A DNA stretch of 64,000 bases from Sapria himalayana (lineage: Eukaryota; Streptophyta; Magnoliopsida; Malpighiales; Rafflesiaceae), in assembly GCA_029783825.1 (NCBI GenBank), contig JAREIK010002463.1, positions 720,001 to 784,000 of the forward strand. The letters run 5' to 3'. The notes beneath the pieces were generated by a model, which ran no database searches, was not told where the DNA came from, and saw only the letters and a list, made by a program, of their open reading frames with translations. How positions within the stretch are numbered: the stretch's first letter is position 1; each line of letters opens with the position of its first letter. The translations under genes and the position numbers were made by a program. Of this stretch, positions 47,240 to 59,420 are shown piece after piece.

Positions 47240-48290
47240 ATACCACTTGACTGTCATGCTACTAGGTTGATAGGCTATCAGGCTGTCATGTTGTCTTACT
47301 TCCTAGTTTTCATGCTACAAAGCTTCTTTGCTTCAACACTACGAAGATACTTTGCTATTTCACTGTTAGGCTGCTATGTTGCCTAGTTACTTTGCTACCT
47401 AAAAGCTAGGCTACTTTGCCATCACGCTATTAGGGTGACATGATACCTCCCTACTTTGTTGCCATGCTGCAAGACTACCTTACAACCTAGCTGGTAGATT
47501 GCACACTTCTATGATGCCATGCTGCCTAGATCATGGGTGCCAAGGTAATAGGCTACGTGGTTGCATTATTTCCAAGCTACCAAGCTACCTCACTACCTCA
47601 CTTCCATGTTACCTCAATACCTCACTATCATGCTTCTAGTTCTAGGTATCTTATTTGCTTGGCTGCCTGGCTACCACATTGCTTAATTTTTTCATTGCCT
47701 ACATGCCATACTGATTCATTGTCTTGTTACTAGCCTTTCTAGCTACCTAATTGCTTTGTTGCCTAACTACCAAGCTACATAGTTGTGTGCTAGCTAGATA
47801 CTTATTTTCTTAGCTACCTAGTTGTCGAGATTCCTAGCTTCCATGTTGTCATGTTGCCTAGTTTTTTAGTTGCTTACCTACCTAGTTACCAAATTTCTAT
47901 GTGGTCAGGCTGGCAAGCTACCTAGCAAAGTCATTTCCAAACTACCAAGCTTGAAAGTTGTGAAGCTACTTAGCTCCATAGCTTCCTAGATGTCTAAATG
48001 TCTCACATCTTGGCTACCTAGTTGCTAGCCAATTAGCTACAACACAACCAAGTAGCCAAGCTTCCAGGCTACTTTGATGCCTCTGTGCCTTGGTGCCTCA
48101 CTACCTCATGGCTCACTACCTCGTTGTCAAGTTGCCAAGATGCTACTAAACTATCTAGCTACCTAATTACTTAGCTACCAAGGTACCTCTCTACCTTGTC
48201 GCTAAGATACCTATATCTAGTTGCATAGTTTTCTAGCTGCCTAGTTGCTAGTTGCCTCACTTTCATACAACTATGCTACCAAGTTATCAT
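47240..48290 (+). repeat. Degenerate minisatellite (GCTACCTAGTTGC-like), left part
   Basis: Over 1 kb is built from imperfect units of about 8-16 bp around CTAGCTACC, CTAGTTGC, CAAGCTACC and ATGCTACC. The same kind of sequence resumes at 56651, so the large LTR element appears inserted in one array. Confidence 0.7.
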
Positions 48291-48294
48291 CTAT

Positions 48295-50829
48295 TTGATA
48301 TTGACATTATTGAATATTCTTGTATATTTTTGTGATTTTTAATGATGTATAAGCTTTAGAATAATATATTTATGGATCAATTTGATGACTAGAATTTTGG
48401 TGAATGTTGATGAATAGTCATGAAATTGATAGGGTTTTGGAGATGTTTACTCGAGGGATAGATTATGGAGTAACACATAGTTTCGACATCCATTCTTAGT
48501 CAAAACTCTATGCAATTGATAATGATGATCTTTATACATCATGGCTCCTTCCAACTCATTAGACTAATCCTTCCACTATAAAATATATTCTTTGTAGTTG
48601 CAATATTATCATGGAGTCATAATCATAGTTACCTTATAAAATTTAAATGAATATAATATTAATTTTATGTCATGATAAAGTACCATGCTAGTACAAAATT
48701 CATGGACAAGTCGTAGCATCATGATATTTTTTTAATATGACTAAGTAGGCTCAAGTCATAGTTATAATCTTTTTTTAAAAATATGGCTTTTGATCTACAT
48801 AAAGTCATAGAACCAAAACTACTTAGATCAAAGTCATGATAATTATTCAGTGCTATGACTTTAAGACACAAAATATTATAGAGAATATTACTCAAGTTTG
48901 ACTATTCCCTAAGACCACGACTCTTATCCTCAAGAAAAGATAAAGTTGTGAATTTTATATTTATGCTATATGCTAGTACTTTGATATCTTTGAAGCAACA
49001 TGGTAATATAATATATGAGAGAAGTCAAGGCTAGCTTCATAGCCATTCTCAATTGAGACATATGAATGACATTCCTTGTACCACAAACACTTCTCAATAT
49101 TGTAGCTATATAATACACATGAGAGGCATTCTCAATGCTACAATCATTTCTTACTGGCACTAACGTATGATGAACAATTAAAAGAAATAATGGGGTTGTG
49201 ATTATTCTTAATGTCATGCCTTTGTATTATAGAGATATTTGGTCTAAGTCATTGATATTTCCCAGTATCATAATTTTATGTTACATAAAGATTTGGATAT
49301 ATTCAAAAGTCATAGCTACTTTCTAGAGTCATGACACTGAGCTTAAGAGATGAAGACTAAAATTTTAACTTTCTTCCAAGAGGCATGAATTTCTACTTAA
49401 ATGGATGCATAATTATTTGAGTATAAAAGAGAAAAAGAGAGAAATTGAGAGAATTCCATCATTCTTCTTCTTCCATACACCAAGCAAAAGCCAAGACATA
49501 ACTATTAAATCCTATGAGAAAATTTCATACTCCATAGAAATTCTACAATCAAAAAAGGAACACAAGACCTAAGCTAATATTTAGAGTTGAGGGGATGACT
49601 CTTAAACTCCCCTCTTTTGAGTCGATTAAAAATTATATATCAAATAACATGCGATCTAGGATTTGAGAATTTTATTTTTGTGATGGATAAATAGTTATAT
49701 ATATTAATGAATGATATTCTAATTTATATTATATTATGAATATTAATAGATAAATGATTAAATAAAATTAGAATTAGATGTTTGAATATTGGTGAGTTTG
49801 TGCAAGATTTTTGTAGTAGATGGTAATAAGTAAACCAAGTAACTCACTTGCATATATGATAAAAAGGAAGTGATAGCTCTTCTACCTACAATGCACAAGA
49901 TATTCTTATATGTTAAAATCAAAAATTTGGGTATGTTAAATATTGTGAGTATATTACTTATGAAGCTAAGATATGAATACCTTTATATGCCAAACAATTG
50001 TATATTTTATAAAAGAACTAATTCTCTATTAGGATGGATATTATATAAAATATTTGCTTAAGAATTTTACCTTTAGTATAAGAGTTGAATCATCATCAAG
50101 AATAATAATAACTAGTAATCCTTAAGACATGCATAATTATATTATAATTCACAAGATGGTGACATCTTTTTTGAGTTTCTTTCACTTATATGATTTCCAC
50201 CAGTGAAACTTGAGGGAACCATATGTTTATTATACAAGTATCATGCTTATAAAGCTAAAAATATAATTTACTTATAAACTATATCAAATATTAGTCTTTA
50301 TGATGCCTAAAGCTGGAATATACTTAAGAAAGTAACCATCAAAGATAATTGATAATTTGCCTAAAATGTATAAAATTATGAATGATTCTCAAATAGAGAT
50401 GAATTATTGTGTTGGTAGTAATATACCGAGGGAATAGCTATGAGGTGACTACTATTTGAGATTAGCTCATTGATGATAACCACTTTGTATGCTATTAGGG
50501 TAATAAGTCATTATACAATAACCCAACTTTTATTATATATCCAAATATAATATAATTTAAACTATTTGAGCATCCATTACATAAATTAAATGAACAAATC
50601 CAAGGATCCAAGATTGATTTTATAATCTGAAATATTTATTTTACTATAATTGAGTTGTCTCATTATTGATTGATCGAACTGCCAATATAATCTATAAGTG
50701 ATAGATATCTAGATGAAAGTACTTTTTACTACTTGATGACCCATATACTTGTTGATCTTTATTGACAAGATACTTCCACCAATGAACTTTTGGGATACTA
50801 GATAACTAATAAAATTAAGTTACATAATA
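48295..50829 (+). repeat. Left long direct repeat (putative 5' LTR)
   Basis: Aligns along its length with 54102-56650: for instance the GTCATGATAA-rich first third, the TTCTTCTTCTTCCA leader, GGACTCTCA-like middle, and AATGAACTTTTGGGA near the end, matching AATGAACTTTTGAGA. Confidence 0.7.
49432..49439 (+). promoter_or_regulatory. TATA box of the putative 5' LTR
   Basis: TATAAAAG followed by AGAAAAAGAGAGAAA and then TTCTTCTTCTTCCATAC. It is conserved at 55238-55245 and, inverted, at 61071-61078. Confidence 0.5.
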
Positions 50830-53800
50830 AATTTATAATAAGTTTCTATATCATTGCTAAAGATTATTTAGTTTGATTAGTCAACATGAGTTATTGTAAT
50901 TATCTTTGTAAAAGAGTAATTCATTTTTAGTGGTTTTGATAACTTTAAATTTGATAAATCTTCTCGAATCTAAAAACTAGTCATATTAACTTGTTTGGAA
51001 AGTTAATAGTTATATTTTAGTATTTTGTTTGTCTCTTTTTCCTTATTTTTGTTCATTTTTTAGCCATGAAACTACATATCAAAATGTTTAGCCAATTTTT
51101 TTTATGAAAACTGAACAATTCTTTAAGGAGATAAGGGTGATGAATGAAGCAATTAAAATTTAGTTTGAGAAATATTAGATGAAAGTGAGTGATAATATCC
51201 TAAACTATCAGTTTGAGAAGACTTTTATGCTCCAGGAAGTGACTTTATTATGCACTTTAGAGTAACCAGAATCAACACTATTTTCATCCAAAAGAGAGTT
51301 ATCAAAAGTGGAAATATGAAAGTCATAAGAAAAATATTTTTTTTTGATTCTCACCTATCACACAAATCTTCATTAGTAACTAATCCTGACCAAATACTAA
51401 TTGAGTTGTGAAGATCCAATATCATTGTGAAAGAGAGGGGGAGACAATGGAATGAGAGAAATAAAGTCATTGTCTTGATTGTATTTAAAAAAAAGTTTTG
51501 TATGAAAAATCTATATGGCTAATATGGAGATAATTGTAGTTGTGAATCTAGGAAATAAAACTGAATTTATAGCTTCAATTATTCAAGCAGAAGAAAATAG
51601 AGTGAATGATAAAATTTCTATGGATGATACAAAGATAGTTGTTGTTAATAAATTAGAAGATGAAATTGAATATAAAGCCTCGATTATTCAATAAGAAAAA
51701 GATGAAGTGAACTATAAAATTTTGCTAGCTAATATAAAGAAAATTATAGAGGAAAAGTATGAACAAAAAAAAAGTCAAGACTTTGGGAAACATCAAGGCT
51801 AGTGAAAAAACAAAGAAGAGGATCTTAATCCCAACTATACTTGTGGATGAGATCATCAAGATGATCACTTCTCCAGCATCCACAACTGATAACTAAAGTA
51901 CAAAAAAGAAAGAGGTGAAATAGTATACTAAGAAATTAGTTTGGACATCAAAGATCTATGACGAAGATAAAAAAGGTTTTGATACTATAGGCTATAGCTA
52001 TGAATATTAAACATAGAACAACTTTGAAAGCAACCCAAGTGTATTTTTTTTTGTTTGTAATGTTTGATTGATGAAATATCTTTGTTATGAGAATAAATAT
52101 CACAAGTATATAGTTAGACATAAATCCCTCACACAAAAAAATCATGGATTCAAATTAGTTGCAACTATTTTTTAGTGCAATGACTTTGCTGTTATAAAAA
52201 AAAAGTCTATCAGCAGTTTAATGACAAAGACATGATAATTTTTCAATGCTACAACTTTGATGTTATAGAAAGAAGAACATCATTGAAGTCATATTGAAAA
52301 GCCCCAGCTAAGATCAAGTGTTATGACTTTAAAGTACTTACTTGACATAACAACATGACACAAAAATAAACAAACATGCAGAGTTGTGACTTTCATTAAC
52401 CAGGTCATGATTATAAATACATAACCCTAGACATTCCTACACAAAACTTTCCAAATCCTCTCATGATGCCATGACAACCAAATCATAAATCTTTAAGCTT
52501 GTTGGTTTGATTATGGAAGGAAAAAGATCTTCAAATAAAATTATTGCAAAAATGAGTCATATGGAGAAAAGGAATGGATAAAAACCTAGAGACATAGAAA
52601 TTACACCCAAATCCATGACACTCATGGTAAATTTTATTTTAAAATTGGATAGCAATAGATGGATTCTATTCTATACAAGAAGGGCTTTATCAAAGAATGG
52701 TGATTCAATGAATTCACTTTTTCTTTTGGGGATATATAAAGAAGAGAGAATGAGTATTGTTTGTATGGATAGAAAATGAGATAATACTTAGATCATGAAG
52801 GAATCTTATGCTAATTTAGAAGATATTCAAGGTAAACATGTTAGTGATAGGTATTTAGGTTTGTTTTGATAGGAATATAATTAATGAGTTTCTTGAATTT
52901 CCAAGAGCTAAGAATGACATGGATTTTAAATCACTCCATAGACAACCCATTTTTTTTAGCTATTATTAGTTTGTTGATGGATAGAAATGGCACATAAAGA
53001 ATAAATTCAAAGAGCACATATGAATATTTGATGAGGGAAGAAATCATGGAGGTAAGTAAAGTTTGATTGTATTTCATATATTCATTTATATTATCGACTT
53101 TTCATGTCTCGTTGATCATTCCACTGAGAGTAATTTTCTTAAACATCATCATTATTGGTTACCATTTTTTTATAATTGTATTATATCTAACTGAGGTAGT
53201 TCCTATGGATAAATAGATTGATGCAATATATCTGATAGTATCCCCATGTTATTATTGGGCATTAAAAGAGGAATAGAAAGAAATTGAAAGGTAAAAAAGC
53301 TGATGCTTGAAAGGGAAAGGCAAATAGAAATTTGGGAAGAAGACTCATCCTTCATCGAAGCTAACAAGCAAGAGACAAAAAGAAGGGAAAGAAAGCAAAA
53401 AATGAGCTAACCCACATAGGGGATTCATTAGCTACACATGAAGCTATTGAATTGATGTTAAAATACATGATGCGATGTGAGAAAAACATCTCCATCAAAA
53501 AGACACGTCTTTTATCACAATGAAAGAAATGTTTAAATATATGATCTACAAATTCTTTGAGGAAAAAATGAGATACATATATATTGAATTGATGAACAAT
53601 ACTATATCATTTGGGATATTGTATGAGTCCATTGAGGCAGATTGCAAAAGAGTAATAAAGAAACGAGACAATGAAAATGGAAGTAAAACAAAATATTGAG
53701 AGCACTAACGGATAGAAGAAATAAGAAAAATATAATACAAATCAAAAAGATTTATATTTCGTGATAAAATCCTTTGAAGGTACATTTAATTTGATTGGGT

Positions 53801-54101
53801 AAGATACGAGGTTCTTTGTGATATTCAGAAAAAATATTGGATTGATTAGTTATATGCAAAGAATATTTAGAGAGGCAATCAATTTCTATGCTACTATTCA
53901 AGTTATCATAATGAGATTTTACCTTTAAGGCCTATGATCCTAAAGTAAAGTAATACAGAACACCTTCAATAGTAGATCAATTTGTACTTTTTTTTATTTT
54001 TATATTGTGATTTTGTGACCATTGTGTTGAAATGTTTATTATTTTTTGTTTATAAAGGAGAAGTTATTGCTCGATAATGAGCAATAATTTGTGCATGAGT
54101 T
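50830..54101 (+). other. Internal region of the large LTR-like element
   Basis: About 3.3 kb, purine-rich on the plus strand with many GAAAGAAATTGAAAGG-like words. Stops occur in all frames and I see no zinc knuckle, RT or integrase motif. A perfect 9-bp hairpin TTATTGCTC/GAGCAATAA lies at 54064-54087 near the right repeat. Confidence 0.5.
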
Positions 54102-56650
54102 TGTTCAATGTTCAAATTACCAAGTATTTTTGTATATTTTGGTAATTTTTGATAATGTGTAAACTTGAGAATGAGATATTTATGAATCAATTTCACAACT
54201 TTGGAATTGTGGTAAATTTTGATGAATAATCATGAAATTAATAAATTTTCTTAGGTATATGGCCGAAGGATAGATAATAGAATATTTTACAGTTTCAGTA
54301 TTTATTCTTGGCTAAAACTCCACATAATTGGTCATGATAATTTTTATATATCATGACTCTACTAAGTTATTAGTATAATTCTTTCACTATGTAATATATT
54401 CATTGTGACTGTGATATTATCGTGGAGTCAGAACCATACTTCTCATAAAATCTAAATAATTGGGACATTAATTTAATGTCATTGCAACCAAGTACCCCAC
54501 TGGTATCCAAAGTCATGACCAAGTCCTATGCCCATAACTTTATCTTTAATATGACTCATTAATCTCAAGTCAGAGCCAAAGTCTTTTAACAAATCCATGA
54601 CTTTTGAGTTATAAAAAGTTATAAGCCAAAACTATTTAGGCCAAGCCTATGACAATTATTTAGTATTTTAACTTTTAGACATTAAATGTTATAAAGGGTA
54701 ATACTCATGTATCACTATTCCCTAAGGTTGGACTCTTGTATTTAAGAGAAGGAAAAGTCAAGCCTTTTATTCGAGCTAATTTTCATTGCTATGACATCTT
54801 TGTAGTGCCACAACAATATGATATAAGAAAAAATTCAAGATTAGTACCATGACCATTCCAAATACAACAACTACTTGAGATACAGAAAAAGTCATTCCTT
54901 ATGCCACAATCATTTCCAAGTGCTACTTGAGATATATGAGAGATATTCTCAATGTCATGACCATTTCCTAGTGTTATGGTTGTATGATGAACAAGAAAGA
55001 AGGGCATCAAAATGATGGACATTCCCAATACTAAAATTTGTATTATAGAGATATTAGGCCAAAGTCATATATATTGCCTAATAAGATGACTTTGTGTAAT
55101 AGAAAGATTTGGATACATTATAGAGTCTCAACTAATTTCTATAATCATAATCTCGAGCTTAAGAGATGAAGGTCAAAGTCATGGTTTTCTTCTAAAAGCC
55201 ACAATTTTCTACTTAAAGTGATGTAAGATTATTCAGATATAAAAGAGAAATAGAGAGAAACCAAGAGGACTCCATCTTTCTTCTTCTTCTTCCATGCTCC
55301 AAGCAAAAACAAAAGAGCAAACACCATACCATATAAGTGAACTTTGCACTCCATAGGAGTTCTACAAGCAAGCAAAGAATTCAAGACTTAAGCTAATCTT
55401 TAGAATTGGGGGGCATGACTCTCAAACTTCCTCACTCTATGCTAGATTTTGAAAATTTATGTCAAAATATCTTGTGGTATAGAGTTTGTGAACTTTGTTT
55501 GTGTGATGTATAAATAGTTTAATATCAATGAATGATGTTATAATTTATGTTGTATTTGGATAATATTGGCTGTGTGATTAAATAGAACATTAATTATAAT
55601 CTTGATTATTGATGGGTTTGTGCGAGATTATTACGATGAATGATGATAAACAAACTTTGAGTCTTACTTGTATGTATGGTTGAAAGGAATTGACAGCCTT
55701 TATGACTATGATGCACAAGATAAACATACATATTAAAACCCAAAATTTGGATAAATTAATCATTGTGAATATGGTAATTATGAAACCATAAAATATGAAT
55801 GTTTTTGCAAACTAATCCATTGTATGTCTTATAAGAACTAATTTTATATTAGGATAGATGTTATATAAAATATTTATTTAAGAGTTTCACCTTTACTGTG
55901 CGAGTCACATCATCACTAAGAAAGATAATAATAGGTAATCCTTGAGATATCTATGAGTGCATTATGATTTATAAGTTGATAATACTCCTTTTAAGTTTCT
56001 TTCACTTGTATGGTTCTCACTAGTGAAACTTGAAGAAAATATATATTAATTATGTAAGTATGTTACATATGAAACCAAAAGTGAAAATACTTATAAAACA
56101 TGTTAATTCTTTATTTTTATGATATTTGAGGACAAAGAATAAAAGTATATATATAAAGAAACAATCAAGTAAAGTCAAAAAGTTGCTTAAAAGATATTGT
56201 GAATGACTATTTTGTAGAGATGAATTATTATCTCTTTAGTGACATACCTAGGGAATAGCTACAAGAATATCACCATTTATGACGGACTCAATGTTGAATC
56301 TCATTCTATTCTATTAAAGCAAAAATTCATTACATAATAACCTAACCTTCATTTTGAATCTAGATATAATATAATTTAAACTATTTGAATTATCCATCAC
56401 ATAAATTAAATGAGCAAACCCATGAATCTTAGTTTTATTCCATATTTTGAAATATTTATTTTACTAAGATTGAGTTATCTCACTATTAATTGATTGAACT
56501 ACTAATATAATCTATGTAAGCTCAATATCTAGATGAGAATCCTTTTTACTACTTATATAATCCATATCCTTTTAGATCTTTGTTGATAAGATATCATTAT
56601 CAATGAACTTTTGAGACATTATCGAACCAATAAAATTAGATAGTATAACA
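54102..56650 (+). repeat. Right long direct repeat (putative 3' LTR)
   Basis: Begins near TGTTCAATGTTCAAATTACC and ends near AGATAGTATAACA. Substantially diverged from the left copy by eye, so the element is old. Confidence 0.7.
55238..55245 (+). promoter_or_regulatory. TATA box of the putative 3' LTR
   Basis: TATAAAAG at the same distance from the repeat start (1,136 bp against 1,137 bp) as in the left repeat. Confidence 0.5.
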
Positions 56651-57060
56651 AAGTCACAACATCATCCAAGCTACCATGATGCCTTGCTACTGATTTATGT
56701 AGCTGCTAGATGCATAGCTACTTAAATTCCTAGCTTACTTGTTGTGTATTTTTCAATAGGTAAAGCTTCCAAGCTCCTAAGCTATTCCATTCCATCATTA
56801 CTTGACTTTGTTGCTACCATAGCGCCTCTCTATCTAGTAGAGTGGCTGCCTAGATGGTTAGTTGCTGAGATGCCAAGATGTATAGATGCCTATTTGCCAA
56901 GCTACATTAGATGCTTAGATGTTTAGCTACCAAGATGCCTATCTGCCAAGCTGCATTAGATGCCAAGCTACAAAGCTACCTAATTACTAAGCTATCATGC
57001 TTTTAGGCTACCTAGTTTCCAAGCTACTTTGGTACCTAATTTCTTAATGTTACAACCTTG
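56651..57060 (+). repeat. Degenerate minisatellite, right part
   Basis: CCAAGCTACC, TAGATGCC, CTAGTTTCC and similar units, as in 47240-48290. Confidence 0.65.
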
Positions 57061-57186
57061 TCGACAATGCTAGAAACTTAATAGTTCTTGACATTGATAA
57101 CAAAATCTTATTAGGCATATTCGATGCATGCTAACTATATTCTACAAGTATATAAATCATATAAGTAATAAACTAGATCGAGGAAG

Positions 57187-58364
57187 GTGGAAGGAATAGA
57201 TGGGCAAACACTAGTTATAGGTAGGGTCTTACAACTGAAAGATCATAGGGCACTCTTGTTATCCTTCACCCTCGAGGAGATAAAGGAGGCCCTCTTCTCT
57301 ATGGGCAACTCTAAGTCTCCCAGCTCAGATGGGGTTATCGTAGAATTTTTCAAGTCCTCATGGAATGTGATTGGGCGTGATGTTACCCAAGTGGTAGCTA
57401 GTCTTTTTCGTTCAGGAAGGATGTTGAGGCAAATTAATCATGCCTACATCTCCTTGATTCCAAAATCTTCGCACGCTTCTACAGTCAAAGATTTCAAGCC
57501 TATATCTTTTTGCAATGTTATCTACTAGATTATATCCAAACTTATAGCATCTCATCTTAAACTGGTGTTGGGTGGCATAATTGAACCAGCTCAAGGGGCC
57601 TATGTGAAGGGACGGCTAATCTCGGATAATTTTCTACTTGCATAGGAAATAATTCAGAAATATACAAGGAAAAGAATATCTCCTAGATGTTTTCTCAAAA
57701 TAGATATTCAAAAGGAGTTTGACTCGGTTGAATGGGCTTTTTTGAAATAAGTCCTTTATGGTTTAAATTTCCCTAATAGGTTCATAGATTTTGTCTATGA
57801 GTGCATAAGCACTACTTCATATTCCATCTCCATCAACGGACAACTCAATGAATTTTTCAAGGGCAAGAGGGGGCTTAGGCAAGGAGACCCAATCTCTCCC
57901 TACCTCTTTGCCTTATGTATGGAATTCCTATCAAGAAAACTAATCATTGCGGCATCCTCGGAGCCTTTCACATATCACCCTGGATGTGCACCTCTCAGAA
58001 TAACTCAACTAATCTATATTTAATTATTTTCTCCAAAGGTAATTGGAATTCCATGAAGATTATTCTTGACACCTTAAAGGATTTCTCAAATGTATCGAGT
58101 TTAAATGTTAACACCTCCAAATCGAATATCTTCTTTGAAGGAGTTGAGCAAGAATTTAAAAAGGATATTCTAAATTTTTCGAGTTACGAAGAGGGTTCTC
58201 TTCCCTTTGTTTTCCTTGGCGTTCCTTTATCCTCAAGTCGACTTATAACTTTTCAATTTTTCATTCTACTGAGTAAAATTACCTCAACCATATATCAATG
58301 GGCGGGTAAAATACTCTCAATAGAAAGAAGGATGGAGTTATTATGCAGTCATTCAAGGTATTGA
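57187..58364 (+). pseudogene. LINE-2 reverse transcriptase, broken, catalytic box deleted
   Basis: FTLEEIKEALFSMGNSKSPS with DGVIVEFFKSSW, NHAYISLIPKSSHASTVKDF, then a stop where the first LINE has YKIIS. CFLKIDIQKEFDSVEW keeps the first Asp. Relative to the first LINE, nine bases are missing near 58015, removing Ala-Asp-Asp of the YADD box, and a stop follows. Confidence 0.88.
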
Positions 58365-58554
58365 GGGATATTGGTTTTCAATGTTTCTCCTCCCGAGCAA
58401 TATCATAATCGCAATTGATAATGTATGCAGGAGATTCTTATGGGGAGCCTCTAAGTCAGGAAAATATAGACCCAAAGTTGCTTGAGACAAAGTTGCTTGG
58501 GCCAAAGTTTGCACACCCACCCCTATCGGAGGCCTGGGCATTCTAAATATCTCA

Positions 58555-59211
58555 GTGTGGAATAAATCATTTTTTCTTAAAACTCTTTGGAGAATAAATA
58601 ATAAAGAAGACTCTTTGTGGATCAAATGGGTACAACATGTATACCCAAATAGAAAGAGTATTTGGGACTACCATAGCTCCAAGGAAGATCCACTGCATTG
58701 GAAATCTCTTATCTCAATAAAGGATATCTTTGTGGATAAAGCTGGGTCAAAAGAACAAGCAAAGAAATTATTGGAAACATGGGGTGATAGTGGGAAATTA
58801 ATATCTGAAGAGTATAATTTTCTTATGGGAACACGCAAGACAAAAGGAAAATCATGGGCCAAAATGATATGGATGAAACAACACATACCTAAGCATGCAA
58901 TCTTCCTCTGGATTGCCAAGCAACAAAGGCTTAGGACGAAGGACAAAGCTTTCTCCATGCCAGGAAATACGGACTATGAATTCTACCCGGGTGTGGAATC
59001 AGCAAACCACCTATTTTTTGATTGTACTTACACAAACATGATATGGAATGGGTTGAAAAGCTGGATTGGAATAAAGGATAATGCTGGAAATTTAAAAAAG
59101 ATTTTCAATAACATGAAGGTGCTGCATGCGGAGGACAGGCCAAGAAATATAGTCTTCAAAGTAGTCCTTGCAGTTGTGGTTTATTACATATGGAGAGAAA
59201 GAAATAGATGA
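58555..59211 (+). pseudogene. LINE-2 ORF2 C-terminus with RVT zinc-binding domain
   Basis: 218 open codons: WNKSFFLKTLWRIN, KMIWMKQHIPKHAIFLWIAK, ESANHLFFDCTYTNMIWNG and VVYYIWRERNR. The first zinc-binding Cys pair is degraded (DYEFYPGVES where the first LINE has CCEFCGLTES). The frame ends in TGA where the first LINE continues. Confidence 0.85.
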
Positions 59212-59420
59212 TTATTTGAAGACAAGGCCCAATACATGGAAAGCTTGCTCAGAAAGATTAAATTCGAGATTTTCATTGTTTTTCATAAAAAATGTAATAT
59301 CTTGAATCTAGCATAGCTTGTACATATTTTTTTTGATATTGAATGGTTTATTACTTATCAAAAAAAATTTTAAGTAATAAACTAGACTTTAGTCTAGATA
59401 TTGGTCCCATAAGAATTAGT

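Larger units (their letters stand above)
48295..56650 (+). mobile_element. Large non-autonomous LTR-retrotransposon-like element, no recognised pol
   Basis: Direct repeats of about 2.54 kb (48295-50829 and 54102-56650) flank about 3.3 kb of internal sequence. Both repeats carry TATAAAAGAG about 1,136 bp from their left ends, then a long region of shared sequence, as expected for LTRs read left to right. A weak tRNA-Met-like site (CTATATCATTGCT at 50846) follows the left repeat, and a purine run (AAAGGAGAAG, 54054-54063) lies about 40 bp before the right one. The internal part has no gag or pol I can recognise. It resembles the LARD type of element; borders are approximate. Confidence 0.6.
57178..59370 (+). 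mobile_element. 5'-truncated LINE, same family as 27175-32842
   Basis: TAAGTAATAAACTAGA is repeated exactly at 57162-57177 and 59371-59386. The 2.19-kb body covers only the RT and C-terminal part of ORF2 and ends in an A-rich tail. Its protein pieces match the first LINE closely (MLRQINHAYI(S/A)LIPKSSHAS). Confidence 0.93.
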
